From an uncultured Aquabacterium sp. (GTDB taxonomy: Bacteria > Pseudomonadota > Gammaproteobacteria > Burkholderiales > Burkholderiaceae_C): DNA of 56,922 bases. Below the pieces are notes generated by a model. It searched no databases. It was not told where the DNA came from and saw nothing but the letters and a program-made list of their open reading frames with translations. Position numbers and translations under genes: made by a program. Position 1 is the stretch's first letter, and each line of letters opens with the position of its first letter. Below are positions 1 through 8,045 of the stretch, in pieces. The DNA is taken from assembly GCF_947366995.1 (NCBI RefSeq), contig NZ_CANBCC010000021.1, forward strand, positions 1 through 56,922, read 5' to 3'.

Positions 1-91
1 TCTGGACCGCTTCGGTCAGGCCTGCGGCGGTCTGGGCGCCTGCAGCCGTGGCGAGGCAGAGAATGACGAGAGCCGTGACTTCTTGTTTCAT
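1..91 (-). CDS. N-terminus of an exported protein (partial, runs off the left edge)
   Basis: An ATG at 91 opens a minus-strand frame with no stop before the window edge. The 30 visible residues read as a signal peptide: a short N-terminus with one Lys, a hydrophobic core (LVILCLATA) and a probable signal-peptidase I site after AGA (AGA-Q). The mature protein lies outside the window, so no function can be given. The next minus-strand gene upstream is more than 350 bases away, so this is probably the first gene of its unit. Confidence 0.6.
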   Translation of the reverse strand, partial: MKQEVTALVILCLATAAGAQTAAGLTEAVQ

Positions 92-451
92 TGTTCAGCA
101 AGCAACCGCATCGGCTCAGTCGAGACCGCTCACGGGCAGTGCAAACATTTTGTCACATATGGTGCGCATCTCTGCTGCTCGCTGACCCCTATCCGAGCTG
201 CGCGTATAGCCCAACAGGCGAGTTTGGGATTCGGTCACCGATGATCCGCTTCGACATGCGGTCAGCAAACGGAGGTCGCCTTGGTTACGGACCCGCCTCT
301 GATGAGCCATATGTGTACTGAATTCGAGGTCAAGGGCTTCGCGAGGTTGCGACCGCAGTGGTGCAGCTCTTCGCTCTTTGCAGACCAAGGAAGACACTGC
401 TGCCCTCGGCGCACATGGATGTGTTTCACCGTTAATGTGCAACGGATCTTG
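92..451. other. Intergenic stretch, nothing convincing
   Basis: This gap lies between the left-edge exported protein and the TIR-like gene. Short open frames exist on both strands, but their amino-acid composition looks random (rich in Arg, Ser, Cys and His) and none has a credible ribosome binding site. I see no RNA gene or terminator. It may be decayed DNA that came with the TIR-like gene. Confidence 0.4.
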
Positions 452-1057
452 TCATTTCCCCGTGGTTTCAGGTCTGCCCAGCCAAGCGTCGAGCAAGTCG
501 TGCGCCCCCTTGTTTGCCCGTTGAGCAAATTGAGGCGCTAACTCTTTTACCGCTTCCTGCAGTGAAAAAGTAACGTCCGAAAGTGCAGCATTGATGTCAC
601 GGCGGTGACCGTCAAAATAAAACTTGTTTATCCCCAGACGATGTGCAACAGCAGAGGGCGCCCCCTCCTCGTCCGGCATTATCCAAAAGACCTTATCAGG
701 CCCAAGCGCCCCTACCATGAGGCCTGCCAGAAACAGTGTTTCGTCCATCCTTTGACGTGCGCGCGCACTAGGTGCTCGCATGCATGCAGCGTCCGCCGGA
801 GACGATACAAAGACTGCTACTTCAGCCAATGTAATAAGCTTCTTGGCACTGCCTACCGAAAATCGGTTCAGGCTGCCAATGTCCCAGGACCACAAGGTAA
901 CGTCTAACGAGGGTGACAGCTTCCTGTGTAAAGCCAGAGAGATAGCCGTCCCTTCGCTACTGGCCGCCATGAAGACCGGATTTCCCAATTTACCGCCACC
1001 CACTTTAAAACAGGGAGGATATGTGCTCCACCCACCCGCTTCAAGGGGGAAAACCAT
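452..1057 (-). CDS. TIR-like domain protein (predicted nucleotide-binding, PF10137-type)
   Basis: This 201-residue protein resembles the CAP12/Pycsar-type TIR-like fold, whose members often degrade NAD+ in anti-phage defence. Visible family features are the first strand (VFMAASSEGTAIS, about residues 28-40), a central hydrophobic strand (AEVAVFVSSPADA) and the helix ARQRMDETLFLAGLMVGALG, which matches the family pattern ARDNVxFELGLFxGxLG, followed by a strand with VFWIMP. The family Glu of FELG is Leu here, while a Glu sits four residues earlier, so activity is uncertain. No cyclase or other partner gene lies next to it, and its base composition is less GC-rich than its neighbours. The start is chosen by domain fit; no strong RBS is seen. 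Confidence 0.6.
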   Translation of the reverse strand: MVFPLEAGGWSTYPPCFKVGGGKLGNPVFMAASSEGTAISLALHRKLSPSLDVTLWSWDIGSLNRFSVGSAKKLITLAEVAVFVSSPADAACMRAPSARARQRMDETLFLAGLMVGALGPDKVFWIMPDEEGAPSAVAHRLGINKFYFDGHRRDINAALSDVTFSLQEAVKELAPQFAQRANKGAHDLLDAWLGRPETTGK

Positions 1058-1232
1058 ATACTATTTAGCTTACAACAGGGCGTACGAGTAGTCGCTGGCA
1101 CGGGGCTGCGCCTTTTTGGTGGGGCGCAGCAATATGGGCGCTTTGGCCTACGTCAGAGACCTAGACGGCAACAAACTATGTTCGCTCTAACGGTTACCGA
1201 AGCCGGCTGCTTGACGCGCCCGGCCCGCACAG

Positions 1233-1997
1233 TCAGGCTCGGCTGATCGACACACCGCCGTCCACCAGCAGGGCGGCGCCGGTCGTGAAGGTCGAGGCAT
1301 CGGACGCGAGGTAAAGCACGGACTGGGCGATTTCTTCCGGGGTCGCCATGCGCTTCAGAGCATGAAGCGCCTTCACGTGGGCCTCCGCTTCCGGCGTGTT
1401 GGCCACCTCGCGGCCCATCGGCGTGTCGGTGCCACCCGGCAGGATCGCGTTGACGCGGATGCCGCTGGGGCCGAACTCGGTCGCGAGCGCCTGTGTGAGG
1501 CCGATGAGCCCGGACTTGCTGGCCGCGTAGGCCGCCATGCCTGGGAAGGCGGCGGTGTATCCCACGAAGGTGGACGTGAAGATCAGGCTGCCGCCCTGCC
1601 TCTTCAGCATGGCTGGAATCTGGTGCTTGGCCCCCAGGAATGCGCTGGTCAGGTTCGCTGCCAGCGTCTCTGTCCAGTCGTGCAACGTGACCGACGGCGT
1701 GGGGCCCATCGCGCCGAGCGTGCCGGCGTTGTTGAAGGCGATGTCCAGTCCGCCGAACGTCCGGACGGCAAGGGCCACCAGGGCCTCGGCATGGCGCTCG
1801 TCGCGAATGTCGCCAGCCAGGGCGACGGCGTCCCCGCCCTGCTCCCTGATCGCAGAGACGAGTGCGGCCAGTTCCGCCTCGCGCCGCGCCGTCACGACAA
1901 CCCGCGCGCCCTGTTGTGCCATCAGCCGGGCCGCGGCGCGGCCGATGCCCGAACTGGCCCCGGTCACGATGGCGACCTTCCCATTCAACTGCGTCAT
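1233..1997 (-). CDS. SDR family NAD(P)-dependent oxidoreductase
   Basis: A 254-residue classical short-chain dehydrogenase/reductase, probably cytoplasmic. It shows the Rossmann dinucleotide motif TGASSGIG (about residues 12-19), the NNAG motif (about 90), a catalytic Ser in STFVGYTAAFPG and the YAASK motif (YxxxK, about 156-160), followed by the PGGTDTPM loop and the usual C-terminal LVDGG. Start at 1997 is preferred over upstream codons because AAGGAGAG lies just upstream and the protein begins directly at the first Rossmann strand. The substrate cannot be read from the sequence. It is divergent from the VOC gene that follows. Confidence 0.9.
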   Translation of the reverse strand: MTQLNGKVAIVTGASSGIGRAAARLMAQQGARVVVTARREAELAALVSAIREQGGDAVALAGDIRDERHAEALVALAVRTFGGLDIAFNNAGTLGAMGPTPSVTLHDWTETLAANLTSAFLGAKHQIPAMLKRQGGSLIFTSTFVGYTAAFPGMAAYAASKSGLIGLTQALATEFGPSGIRVNAILPGGTDTPMGREVANTPEAEAHVKALHALKRMATPEEIAQSVLYLASDASTFTTGAALLVDGGVSISRA

Positions 1998-2203
1998 GTT
2001 TCTCTCCTTGGTGGATGAAGGGGCGAGTCTTCGGGTTTCGGCGTTGCGTGGCACTCCGTTTCTTGCTGTGAGCAGGGCGGTTTGTGCCCGTCTCTGGCAA
2101 ACTCGATTCAAGAGAAATGGCAGAGCGTGCGTGGCACAGTGAGGATCAGATCGTGGAAGAGCGGTCTTCTCAACGCCCCTATCTGTGAAACCCGGGAGAG
2201 AAA

Positions 2204-2590
2204 ATGATTGACCACACCGGTGTCGTCGTGAGCGACATGGCGCGCAGCAAGGCGTTCTACGAAAAGGCGCTTCAGCCCATCGGCTACGCGCTGATGATGG
2301 AGATCCCGGCCTCTGTCACCGGCCATGCCGATGTGGCGGGATTTGGCGAACCGCCGAAGCCGGACTTCTGGCTCAGCAGCGGCACACCCAACAAGCCGCC
2401 GGTGCACATCGCCTTCCGCGTCATGTCGCGCGCGCAAGTCGATGCGTTCCATCGGGCGGCAATGGCAGCGGGTGGGGTGGACAACGGGCCGCCTGGCCTG
2501 CGGCCGCATTACCACCCGAGCTACTACGGCGCGTTCGTGCTGGATCCGGATGGGCACAACGTCGAGGCCGTGTGCCACGAGGCGGAGTGA
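2204..2590 (+). CDS. VOC family protein (glyoxalase/bleomycin-resistance fold)
   Basis: A 128-residue single-domain vicinal oxygen chelate protein. It begins MIDHTGVVVSDM, with the His of the first beta-alpha-beta-beta-beta unit, has a middle HIAFRV strand and ends DPDGHNVEAVCHE, carrying the His/Glu metal ligands typical of the fold. Members include glyoxalases, dioxygenases and antibiotic-binding proteins, so the reaction is not predictable. GGGAGAG precedes the ATG. A second protein with a very similar ending lies on the other strand at 2864-3292, suggesting an old duplication. Confidence 0.88.
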   Translation: MIDHTGVVVSDMARSKAFYEKALQPIGYALMMEIPASVTGHADVAGFGEPPKPDFWLSSGTPNKPPVHIAFRVMSRAQVDAFHRAAMAAGGVDNGPPGLRPHYHPSYYGAFVLDPDGHNVEAVCHEAE

Positions 2591-2604
2591 GCCCGCCCTG
2601 ACCT

Positions 2605-2805
2605 TCAGGCCTGCGATGCATTGAGGCTTGAGAGGACGTCCCGCGCGGTTGTCAGCGCCTTGCCATGGGCGAGACGTTCCAACGCATCGGCCGCATCCAT
2701 GTCGCCTACCGCCAGCAGATCTGCCAGGGCTTGAAGGTCGGTCAGCAATTCTTGGGGGCGAGGCGGGCCTGCATCCTGGGTGATCGGTGATCGAGCCCAC
2801 CTCAT
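2605..2805 (-). CDS. Small hypothetical protein or gene remnant
   Basis: A 66-residue frame whose last 45 residues look like a real amphipathic helical segment, rich in Leu, Ala and Asp (LLTDLQALADLLAVGDMDAADALERLA). The first 20 residues look non-coding. No family is recognised. It could be the tail of a helical signalling protein whose beginning has been lost, or a short independent gene. It lies between two convergent VOC genes and has no clear RBS. Confidence 0.3.
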   Translation of the reverse strand: MRWARSPITQDAGPPRPQELLTDLQALADLLAVGDMDAADALERLAHGKALTTARDVLSSLNASQA

Positions 2806-2863
2806 GCTCGGGGTGCAGCATCAGCTCATCTCCTGCGCGGCCAGCCCGCGGCATTTCCCGGCG

Positions 2864-3292
2864 TCAGAACGTGATGCGGACCGACGCGGCGCTTCTGTTT
2901 GCCTCACCGTGGTAGACCGCTTCGATGTTGTTGCCGTCCGGGTCCAGCACGAAGGCGGCGTAATAGCCGGGGTGGTAGGGGCGCTCCCCGGGGGCGCCGT
3001 TGTCGCGGCCGCCATGCGCCAGCGCCGCCGCGTGGAACGCCTGCACCATGGCACGGTCACGGGCCTGGAACGCCAGGTGATGCCGTCCGGTGAGTGCGCC
3101 TTGCGCCGCGGCGCTCTCGGCCGTTGAAACAAACAGTTCGTCCGCCCAGAAGTAGTCGTCGGCCTCGCCTCCGAGCGGGATGCCCAGTGCCCCCAGCACC
3201 GCCTCGTAGAACACCCTGCTGGCCGGCAGATCCTGTACAACGAGTTGAATGTGATCAATCAGCCGGCCGCGATGCAGTTCCTGCGTTTCCAT
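2864..3292 (-). CDS. VOC family protein (glyoxalase/bleomycin-resistance fold)
   Basis: A 142-residue vicinal oxygen chelate protein. The fold is marked by DHIQLVVQDL near the N-terminus, HHLAFQA in the middle and DPDGNNIEAVYHGE near the end. The closing region parallels the 2204-2590 gene (HPxYYxAFVLDPDGxNxEAV). Start at 3292 is supported by AGGAG eight bases upstream; an in-frame ATG a few codons earlier is possible. The enzyme activity is not predictable from these motifs. Confidence 0.87.
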   Translation of the reverse strand: METQELHRGRLIDHIQLVVQDLPASRVFYEAVLGALGIPLGGEADDYFWADELFVSTAESAAAQGALTGRHHLAFQARDRAMVQAFHAAALAHGGRDNGAPGERPYHPGYYAAFVLDPDGNNIEAVYHGEANRSAASVRITF

Positions 3293-3349
3293 GGTGTGCT
3301 CCTGAGTGCGCATGAGTATGGGAGCGGCGGCCGAAAAGCGGAGGCGCTC

Positions 3350-3772
3350 ATGGCAACCGACCCGTATGATCTCCAGCGGTTCCTCGACGCGCAAGAGCAC
3401 AGCTACGCTTCTGCTCTGGCAGAACTGCGCGCCGGCCGCAAGCGCTCGCACTGGATGTGGTACATCCTGCCGCAACTGCGGGGCCTGGGACACAGCGAGA
3501 TGGCCTGGCGATATGGCATTTCCGGGCTGCCCGAGGCCGAGGCGTATTTGAATCACCCGCAGTTGGGCCCTCGGCTCATCGAGTGTGTCGAGGCCGCGCT
3601 CACGCACAAGGCCACCTCGCCCGTGGCGATCTTTGGGGACATCGACGCAAGGAAGTTTCACTCCTGCGTCACGCTCTTCGCCGCGGTCAGCCCGGCCGGC
3701 TCGTGCTTCCATGAAGCCTTGGGGCAGTGGTTTGCGGGCGAGCGCGATGGGAACGCTTTGGTGTTAAGGTGA
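3350..3772 (+). CDS. DUF1810 domain-containing protein
   Basis: A 140-residue protein spanning the whole DUF1810 domain. It has the characteristic openings DLQRFLDAQ and AGRKRSHWMWYILPQLRGLG, then YGISGLPEAEAYL and HPQLGPRLIECVEAAL. The family is widespread in bacteria with no established function. Start at 3350 is chosen because the family normally begins right at this point; the codons before it are outside the domain. It is followed at 29 bp by a tiny Lys-rich gene and may be cotranscribed with it. Confidence 0.88.
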   Translation: MATDPYDLQRFLDAQEHSYASALAELRAGRKRSHWMWYILPQLRGLGHSEMAWRYGISGLPEAEAYLNHPQLGPRLIECVEAALTHKATSPVAIFGDIDARKFHSCVTLFAAVSPAGSCFHEALGQWFAGERDGNALVLR

Positions 3773-3801
3773 ACGGACAGACCATTCAGAAAGCACCCGC
3801 C

Positions 3802-3954
3802 ATGGCCAAGCCCAATTACCAGTTCGAAAAGCGGCAGCGCGAACAGCAGAAGAAGCTGAAGAAGGCCGAGAAGGCCCAGCGCAAGGCGCATGCCGAACCG
3901 GCAGCGCCATCGCCCGACATGCCTGCCCCCCAGGGTGAGCCCCTGCCTGGTTGA
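3802..3954 (+). CDS. Small Lys/Gln-rich conserved hypothetical protein
   Basis: A 50-residue protein starting MAKPNYQFEKRQREQQKKLKK, strongly basic and probably helical in its first 35 residues, then a Pro/Ala-rich tail. Very short proteins with this MAKPNYxFEKRQ opening recur in betaproteobacteria as conserved hypotheticals of unknown role. A nucleic-acid or ribosome-associated role is only a guess from charge. No strong RBS precedes the ATG. Confidence 0.6.
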   Translation: MAKPNYQFEKRQREQQKKLKKAEKAQRKAHAEPAAPSPDMPAPQGEPLPG

Positions 3955-3994
3955 GCCCCCGGACGCGAGGCCACACCTTCAAGAGGACCACAAC

Positions 3995-4141
3995 ATGCCC
4001 AAAGGCGAACAGCGCAGCAACAAGATGGCCAAGAAACCGAAGAAAGACACCAGTCCTCCGAAGGAATCCACCGCCACCTCCACCCGGCCCATTGCGCCGA
4101 CCACGTCCGTGCTGCCCAAGGGCAAGTTGAAGAACAAGTAA
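3995..4141 (+). CDS. Small basic conserved hypothetical protein
   Basis: A 48-residue, Lys-rich protein (MPKGEQRSNKMAKKPKKDTS, then a Ser/Thr/Pro-rich middle and a Lys-rich end). The RBS AAGAGGA at 3981-3987 is well spaced from the ATG. It has no recognised domain and is predicted to be disordered. It follows another tiny basic gene by 40 bp, and the two may form a pair. Short proteins with the KxNKMAKKPKK motif are seen in many proteobacteria, but I know of no assigned function. Confidence 0.6.
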   Translation: MPKGEQRSNKMAKKPKKDTSPPKESTATSTRPIAPTTSVLPKGKLKNK

Positions 4142-4166
4142 GGACCTTCCCATTCGCCCCACTCTC

Positions 4167-4436
4167 TTGACCGCCGCGCTGGCCGGCGTGATTGCTGCAC
4201 TGGCATGGCCTTTTCTGTGGGCCCGGTTCGGTGGCCCGACCGCTGCAGGCGGCGTCGAACTGATCGTGTCTACCCTCCTGGTCATCGCCTTGCCGGCCCA
4301 TGCTTTTGTGGTTGGCTTTGGCCGTTCCGCCGAGGCGTCGGGGCGCACGCTGGACACCGCGCTGCTCAAGCGCGTCGGGGTGTGGTTGCTCGCTGCCGCG
4401 GCCACCGTGGTCGTGCGTGGCGCCCTGGGGCTGTAA
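4167..4436 (+). CDS. Small integral membrane protein, hypothetical
   Basis: An 89-residue hydrophobic frame with three likely membrane segments: residues about 3-20 (ALAGVIAALAWPFLWARF), 28-50 (VELIVSTLLVIALPAHAFVVGF) and 68-88 (VGVWLLAAAATVVVRGALGL). The start is a TTG with no clear Shine-Dalgarno sequence and is uncertain. The stop lies 10 bp before the LysE-type gene, so the two may be cotranscribed. No family is recognised. Confidence 0.55.
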   Translation: MTAALAGVIAALAWPFLWARFGGPTAAGGVELIVSTLLVIALPAHAFVVGFGRSAEASGRTLDTALLKRVGVWLLAAAATVVVRGALGL

Positions 4437-4446
4437 CCTTCCCATC

Positions 4447-5076
4447 ATGCTCACCCCCGATCAGTTCACCGCCTTTCTGTTCGCTGCCGTGCTGGTCACG
4501 GCCACGCCTGGTCCGGACAACCTGATGGTGCTGGGGCTGGGCATGTCAAAGGGCCGCCGCCAGGGTATGGTGTTCGGTCTGGGCTGTGCAGTGGGCTGCC
4601 TGAGTCACACCGCCCTGGCCGTGCTGGGCGTCAGTGCGCTGATTGCCGCTTCCCCGGTGGCCTTCACGGCTTTGAAGACGGGCGGCGGGCTGTACCTGAT
4701 GTGGTTGGGCTGGCAGGCCTTGCGCAGCCGTGGCCCGACCCCTGTACCGGGTGCCTCCGCGATGGAGGACACGCCCTTGGGGCGACTGTTCCTCAAGGGC
4801 ATGCTGGCCAACGCGATCAACCCCAAGGTCGGGTTGTTCTTCCTGTCTTTCCTGCCGCAGTTCGTGGCGAAGGACCACGGTTCAGCGGCCGGTCAGATCG
4901 GGGCGCTGGGGCTTGTGTTCACCGTACAGGCGGCCGTGCTGTTCGGCGCGCTGGGATACTTTGCCGGGCGCGTGGGCCAGTGGCTGGCCAGACGCCCGCA
5001 AGTTGGCCCGTGGCTGGACCGTGTGGCAGGCGGCGTCTTCATGGCGCTCGGCCTGCGGCTGGTGGTTGCGCGCTGA
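4447..5076 (+). CDS. LysE/RhtB family amino-acid exporter
   Basis: A 209-residue inner-membrane protein with the LysE/RhtB signature: a first membrane segment followed by TPGPDNLMVLGLGMSKGRRQG (about residues 19-39), then GCAVGCLSHT, and the second-half motif GMLANAINPKVGLFFLSFLPQFV. Five to six hydrophobic segments are visible, and the length is typical. The family exports amino acids or related metabolites; the substrate cannot be assigned. Start at 4447 is the ATG directly at the family's normal N-terminus. It converges with arsA, with only four bases between the stops. Confidence 0.92.
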   Translation: MLTPDQFTAFLFAAVLVTATPGPDNLMVLGLGMSKGRRQGMVFGLGCAVGCLSHTALAVLGVSALIAASPVAFTALKTGGGLYLMWLGWQALRSRGPTPVPGASAMEDTPLGRLFLKGMLANAINPKVGLFFLSFLPQFVAKDHGSAAGQIGALGLVFTVQAAVLFGALGYFAGRVGQWLARRPQVGPWLDRVAGGVFMALGLRLVVAR

Positions 5077-5080
5077 GCAT

Positions 5081-6838
5081 TCAGGCGCGCAGCAACTGCT
5101 GCAGCCCTTCGACGCCCACGGGCGGCTTGGCCGTCCAGGGCACGACAAACACCTCACGCGCCAGACCATCGGCGATGCGGGCCATCTGCTTGCGCTCGCC
5201 TGCCAGGCGGGCGGTCAGGAGCGGGTCGCGCGTGCCCGCGGCCAGGATCGAGCGGTTCACGACCCAGGCATAGGGTTCGATTTTCGCCCGCCGCAGGTCG
5301 GCCTGCAGCGCCGCGGCCTGCGAAACCGGCGTCGTCTCGGGCAGCGTCACAAGGACGATGTGCGTGTATTGAGGATCCTGAAGCCGCATCAGCGGCGTGA
5401 TCAGATGTGCGGCCCCCCCGCTGCCCTCGAATTCGCGGGTCATCTGCCGGTGATAGGCCCCCGTGGCATCCATCAGCAGCAGCGAATGGCCTGTCGGTGC
5501 GGTGTCCAGCACAACGAATGCGCTGCGAGCCGACGCGACCGTGCGCGAAAAGGCATGGAACACCGCCACCTCTTCGGTGCACGGCGATTTCAGGTCCTCC
5601 AGCATCAACGCCCGCTCGTCGTCGCTCAGGCCGGCCCCGCGGCTGGCCATGATCTTGTCGATGTAGCGCTGCGTTTCGGCCTTGGGGTCGATCCGGCTGA
5701 CGTCCAGCCCCGGCAACTGGCCATCGAGCGTGCTGGCGAGGTGGGCGGCCGGGTCGGTGGTGCTCAGGTGCACGGCATGGCCTCGCTGCACCAGGCCGAC
5801 GGCCAGTGCGGCCGCCAGCGTCGTCTTGCCCACCCCACCCTTGCCCATGACCATGATGAGGCCCTTGCCGGCGGTGGCCAGATCGTCCACCAGGCGCTGC
5901 AGGGGCGCGGCGGGCAGCGAGGTGTCTGCTGGCACGGCCGTGGGTTGCAGAGCCTGCGCGGCGGCGTCGTCCAGCAGGGCGCGCAGGGCAGGCACCCCCA
6001 CGGTGTCGAAGGCGCGCAGCGGCACCGAGGCCCGCGGCAGCGCTTGCAGGGCCGCCGGCATGTCGGCCAGCGCGGCGTGGCCCCACGCTTCCATCGCTTG
6101 GGCGATGGGGTCGTCGGCGATGCTGGCCCGGAACACGCCATTGATCGCCAGCATCTGGCGCTGCAATCCCAGCGCGTTCAGTTCGACAGAAGTCCGGCCG
6201 GCCTCCTGCAGGGCGCCCTTCTCCGGGCGCGTGACCAGCACCACCATGGTCTGCGCCGGGTCGGTCAGCGCGGCCAGTGCGGCATTGAAGCGGGCTTCCT
6301 GCATCTTCAGGCCCGAGTGCGGGCCCAGGCACGAGGCGCCCCGGTCGTTGTCCTTCAGGAAGCCGCTCCAGGCCTTGGGCAGGCTGAGCAGCCGCAAGGT
6401 GTGGCCCGTGGGGGCCGTGTCGAACACGACGTGATCGAAGTGGGCGGCGTCGCCGGCCAGCAGGCTCGAAAACTCGTCGAAGGCGGCGATCTCGGTGGTG
6501 CAGGCGCCGGAAAGCTGCTCGCGCACCGTGGTGCGGGCCTCGTCGGTGGTGTCGTCGCCCATCTGCGCGATCACGCGCCGGCGGTAGGCTTCGGCCGCCT
6601 CATCCGGGTCGATGTTCAGCACGGACAGGCCGGGCACGGCGGGCACCGGCGTCGGCGTGTTGCGCAAGGGCACGCCCAGCATCTCGTCGAGGTTGGAGGC
6701 CGCGTCGGTGCTGACCAGCAGGACGCGCAGGCCACGGTCAGCCAGCTGGATGGCGGTGGCGGTGGACAGCGAGGTCTTACCCACGCCGCCCTTGCCGGTG
6801 AAGAAGACGAATCGGGTGGGTTGGTCGAACAGTGTCAC
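5081..6838 (-). CDS. arsA: Arsenical pump-driving ATPase ArsA
   Basis: A 585-residue tandem ATPase that normally docks on the ArsB (or Acr3) carrier and powers As(III)/Sb(III) export. Both halves are intact: P-loop GKGGVGKTS at about residues 15-23 in A1 and GKGGVGKTT at about 332-340 in A2, each followed by a DTAPTGH motif. Three cysteines (about C113 in GACTTE, C170 in GASCLG and C420 in SPCTEE) match the metalloid-binding triad of plasmid R773 ArsA (C113, C172, C422). It is the last gene of arsC-arsH-arsA, 17 bp after arsH. No arsB, acr3, arsD or arsR is visible, so its membrane partner must be elsewhere or lost. Confidence 0.93.
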   Translation of the reverse strand: MTLFDQPTRFVFFTGKGGVGKTSLSTATAIQLADRGLRVLLVSTDAASNLDEMLGVPLRNTPTPVPAVPGLSVLNIDPDEAAEAYRRRVIAQMGDDTTDEARTTVREQLSGACTTEIAAFDEFSSLLAGDAAHFDHVVFDTAPTGHTLRLLSLPKAWSGFLKDNDRGASCLGPHSGLKMQEARFNAALAALTDPAQTMVVLVTRPEKGALQEAGRTSVELNALGLQRQMLAINGVFRASIADDPIAQAMEAWGHAALADMPAALQALPRASVPLRAFDTVGVPALRALLDDAAAQALQPTAVPADTSLPAAPLQRLVDDLATAGKGLIMVMGKGGVGKTTLAAALAVGLVQRGHAVHLSTTDPAAHLASTLDGQLPGLDVSRIDPKAETQRYIDKIMASRGAGLSDDERALMLEDLKSPCTEEVAVFHAFSRTVASARSAFVVLDTAPTGHSLLLMDATGAYHRQMTREFEGSGGAAHLITPLMRLQDPQYTHIVLVTLPETTPVSQAAALQADLRRAKIEPYAWVVNRSILAAGTRDPLLTARLAGERKQMARIADGLAREVFVVPWTAKPPVGVEGLQQLLRA

Positions 6839-6855
6839 GTGCGGCTCCCTGCAGA

Positions 6856-7587
6856 TTACAGCGCGCGCTGGTTGACGCGGCGCATCAGTTCCTCGGCGGA
6901 TTCCTTGCGTTCACTGTAGCGGTCGACCAGGTACGGTGCCATGTCGCGCGTCAACAAGGTGAACTTGACCAGCTCTTCCATGACGTCGACCACGCGGTCG
7001 AGGTAGCTAGAGGGCTTCATGCGGTTGTGCTCGTCGAACTCCATGAAGGCCTTGGCCACCGACGACTGGTTGGGGATGGTGAGCATCCGCATCCAGCGAC
7101 CGAGCACCCGCATCTGGTTGACGGCATTGAAGGACTGCGACCCGCCGCACACCTGCATCACGGCGAGTGTCTTGCCCTGTGTGGGCCGCACCGCACCCGC
7201 GTTCAGCGGGATCCAGTCGATCTGCGCCTTCATGGTGCCCGTCATGGCCCCGTGGCGCTCGGGCGAGCACCACACCATGCCTTCGCACCAGAGGGTCAGC
7301 TCACGGAGTTCCTGCACCTTGGGATGGGTGTCCGGAGCGTCGTCCGGCAACGGCAGTCCGCTCGGATTGAAGATGCGGACTTCGGCGCCCATGGCGCGCA
7401 GCAGTCGCGCCGCTTCCTCGGTCAGCAGGCGGCTGAAGGCTCGCTCACGCAGTGAGCCATACAACATCAGGATGCGCGGCGGATGGGCCGACGGCGTGCT
7501 GGCCCGCAGCATGGCCGGATCCGGCACGCGGAAGTGCTCTGCTGCGATCTGCGGCAGGTCGCTGAGATCAGGCGTGGCGTCAGACAC
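6856..7587 (-). CDS. arsH: Arsenical resistance protein ArsH (NADPH-dependent FMN reductase)
   Basis: A 243-residue flavoprotein of the NADPH:FMN oxidoreductase family. ArsH members oxidise trivalent organoarsenicals or act as quinone and metal reductases in arsenic resistance. The FMN phosphate loop is visible as [12 protein letters not shown] (about residues 42-53), followed by [22 protein letters not shown], a signature stretch of ArsH, and [23 protein letters not shown]. The N-terminal extension before the fold is typical of proteobacterial ArsH. Its start overlaps the end of arsC by 8 bp, so translation is likely coupled. Confidence 0.93.
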   Translation of the reverse strand: MSDATPDLSDLPQIAAEHFRVPDPAMLRASTPSAHPPRILMLYGSLRERAFSRLLTEEAARLLRAMGAEVRIFNPSGLPLPDDAPDTHPKVQELRELTLWCEGMVWCSPERHGAMTGTMKAQIDWIPLNAGAVRPTQGKTLAVMQVCGGSQSFNAVNQMRVLGRWMRMLTIPNQSSVAKAFMEFDEHNRMKPSSYLDRVVDVMEELVKFTLLTRDMAPYLVDRYSERKESAEELMRRVNQRAL

Positions 7588-8005
7588 GGCGTTGACCTTG
7601 CGCGTCGATCACCACTTCCCCGTCCTCCTTGCTGAACGGGCCCTGTTGCGGTTGGTGAAGGATGTCGAGCACCTTCTCGGAGGGCCGGCACAGCGCAGTG
7701 CCCTTCGGCGTGACGACGATCGGGCGGTTGATGAGAATGGGGTGCGCCACCATGAAATCGATCAGCTCGTCGTCGGACCACTTCGGGTCGGCCAGGCCGA
7801 GGGCATCGTAGACCTCGCCCTTGTTGCGCAGGACGTCGCGCACGGCCACGCCGCAGTCGGCGATGAGCTGGACGAGTTCAGCCCGTGTCGGCGGGGTGTC
7901 GAGGTAGTGAATGACCCGGGGCTCGATGCCCGCGTTGCGGATCAGCGCCAGGGTGTTGCGGGACGTGCCGCACTGCGGGTTGTGGTAAATCGTGGTGTCG
8001 CTCAT
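7580..8005 (-). CDS. arsC: Arsenate reductase ArsC (glutaredoxin-dependent)
   Basis: A 141-residue thioredoxin-fold arsenate reductase that reduces As(V) to As(III) using glutathione and glutaredoxin. The catalytic Cys sits in NPQCGTSR at C12, the same position as in plasmid R773 ArsC; the Arg of [18 protein letters not shown] corresponds to the family's substrate-binding arginines. ATG at 8005 is chosen because the fold begins at [10 protein letters not shown]. It is the promoter-proximal gene of the operon, divergent from bcsZ with only 40 bp between the two starts, so the ars promoter must lie in or overlap that short gap. Confidence 0.93.
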   Translation of the reverse strand: MSDTTIYHNPQCGTSRNTLALIRNAGIEPRVIHYLDTPPTRAELVQLIADCGVAVRDVLRNKGEVYDALGLADPKWSDDELIDFMVAHPILINRPIVVTPKGTALCRPSEKVLDILHQPQQGPFSKEDGEVVIDAQGQRRV

Positions 8006-8045
8006 GGCTCGATCGTCTTTCTTTGCTGCCTGAATCACTGGTCCA

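Noticed and set aside
207-213. attC-like core GCCCAAC near the left edge
   Set aside because: A seven-base match with no partner core, no arms and no neighbouring cassette structure is expected by chance.
1105-1130. Hairpin GCTGCGCC/GGCGCAGC upstream of the TIR-like gene
   Set aside because: The stem is real, but the T-run is inside the loop rather than after it, so it is not a typical terminator, and no RNA family is recognised.
4730-6919. 729-codon plus-strand frame across arsA
   Set aside because: It is antisense to an intact ArsA, rich in His, Arg and Gly, and has no start signal or domain.
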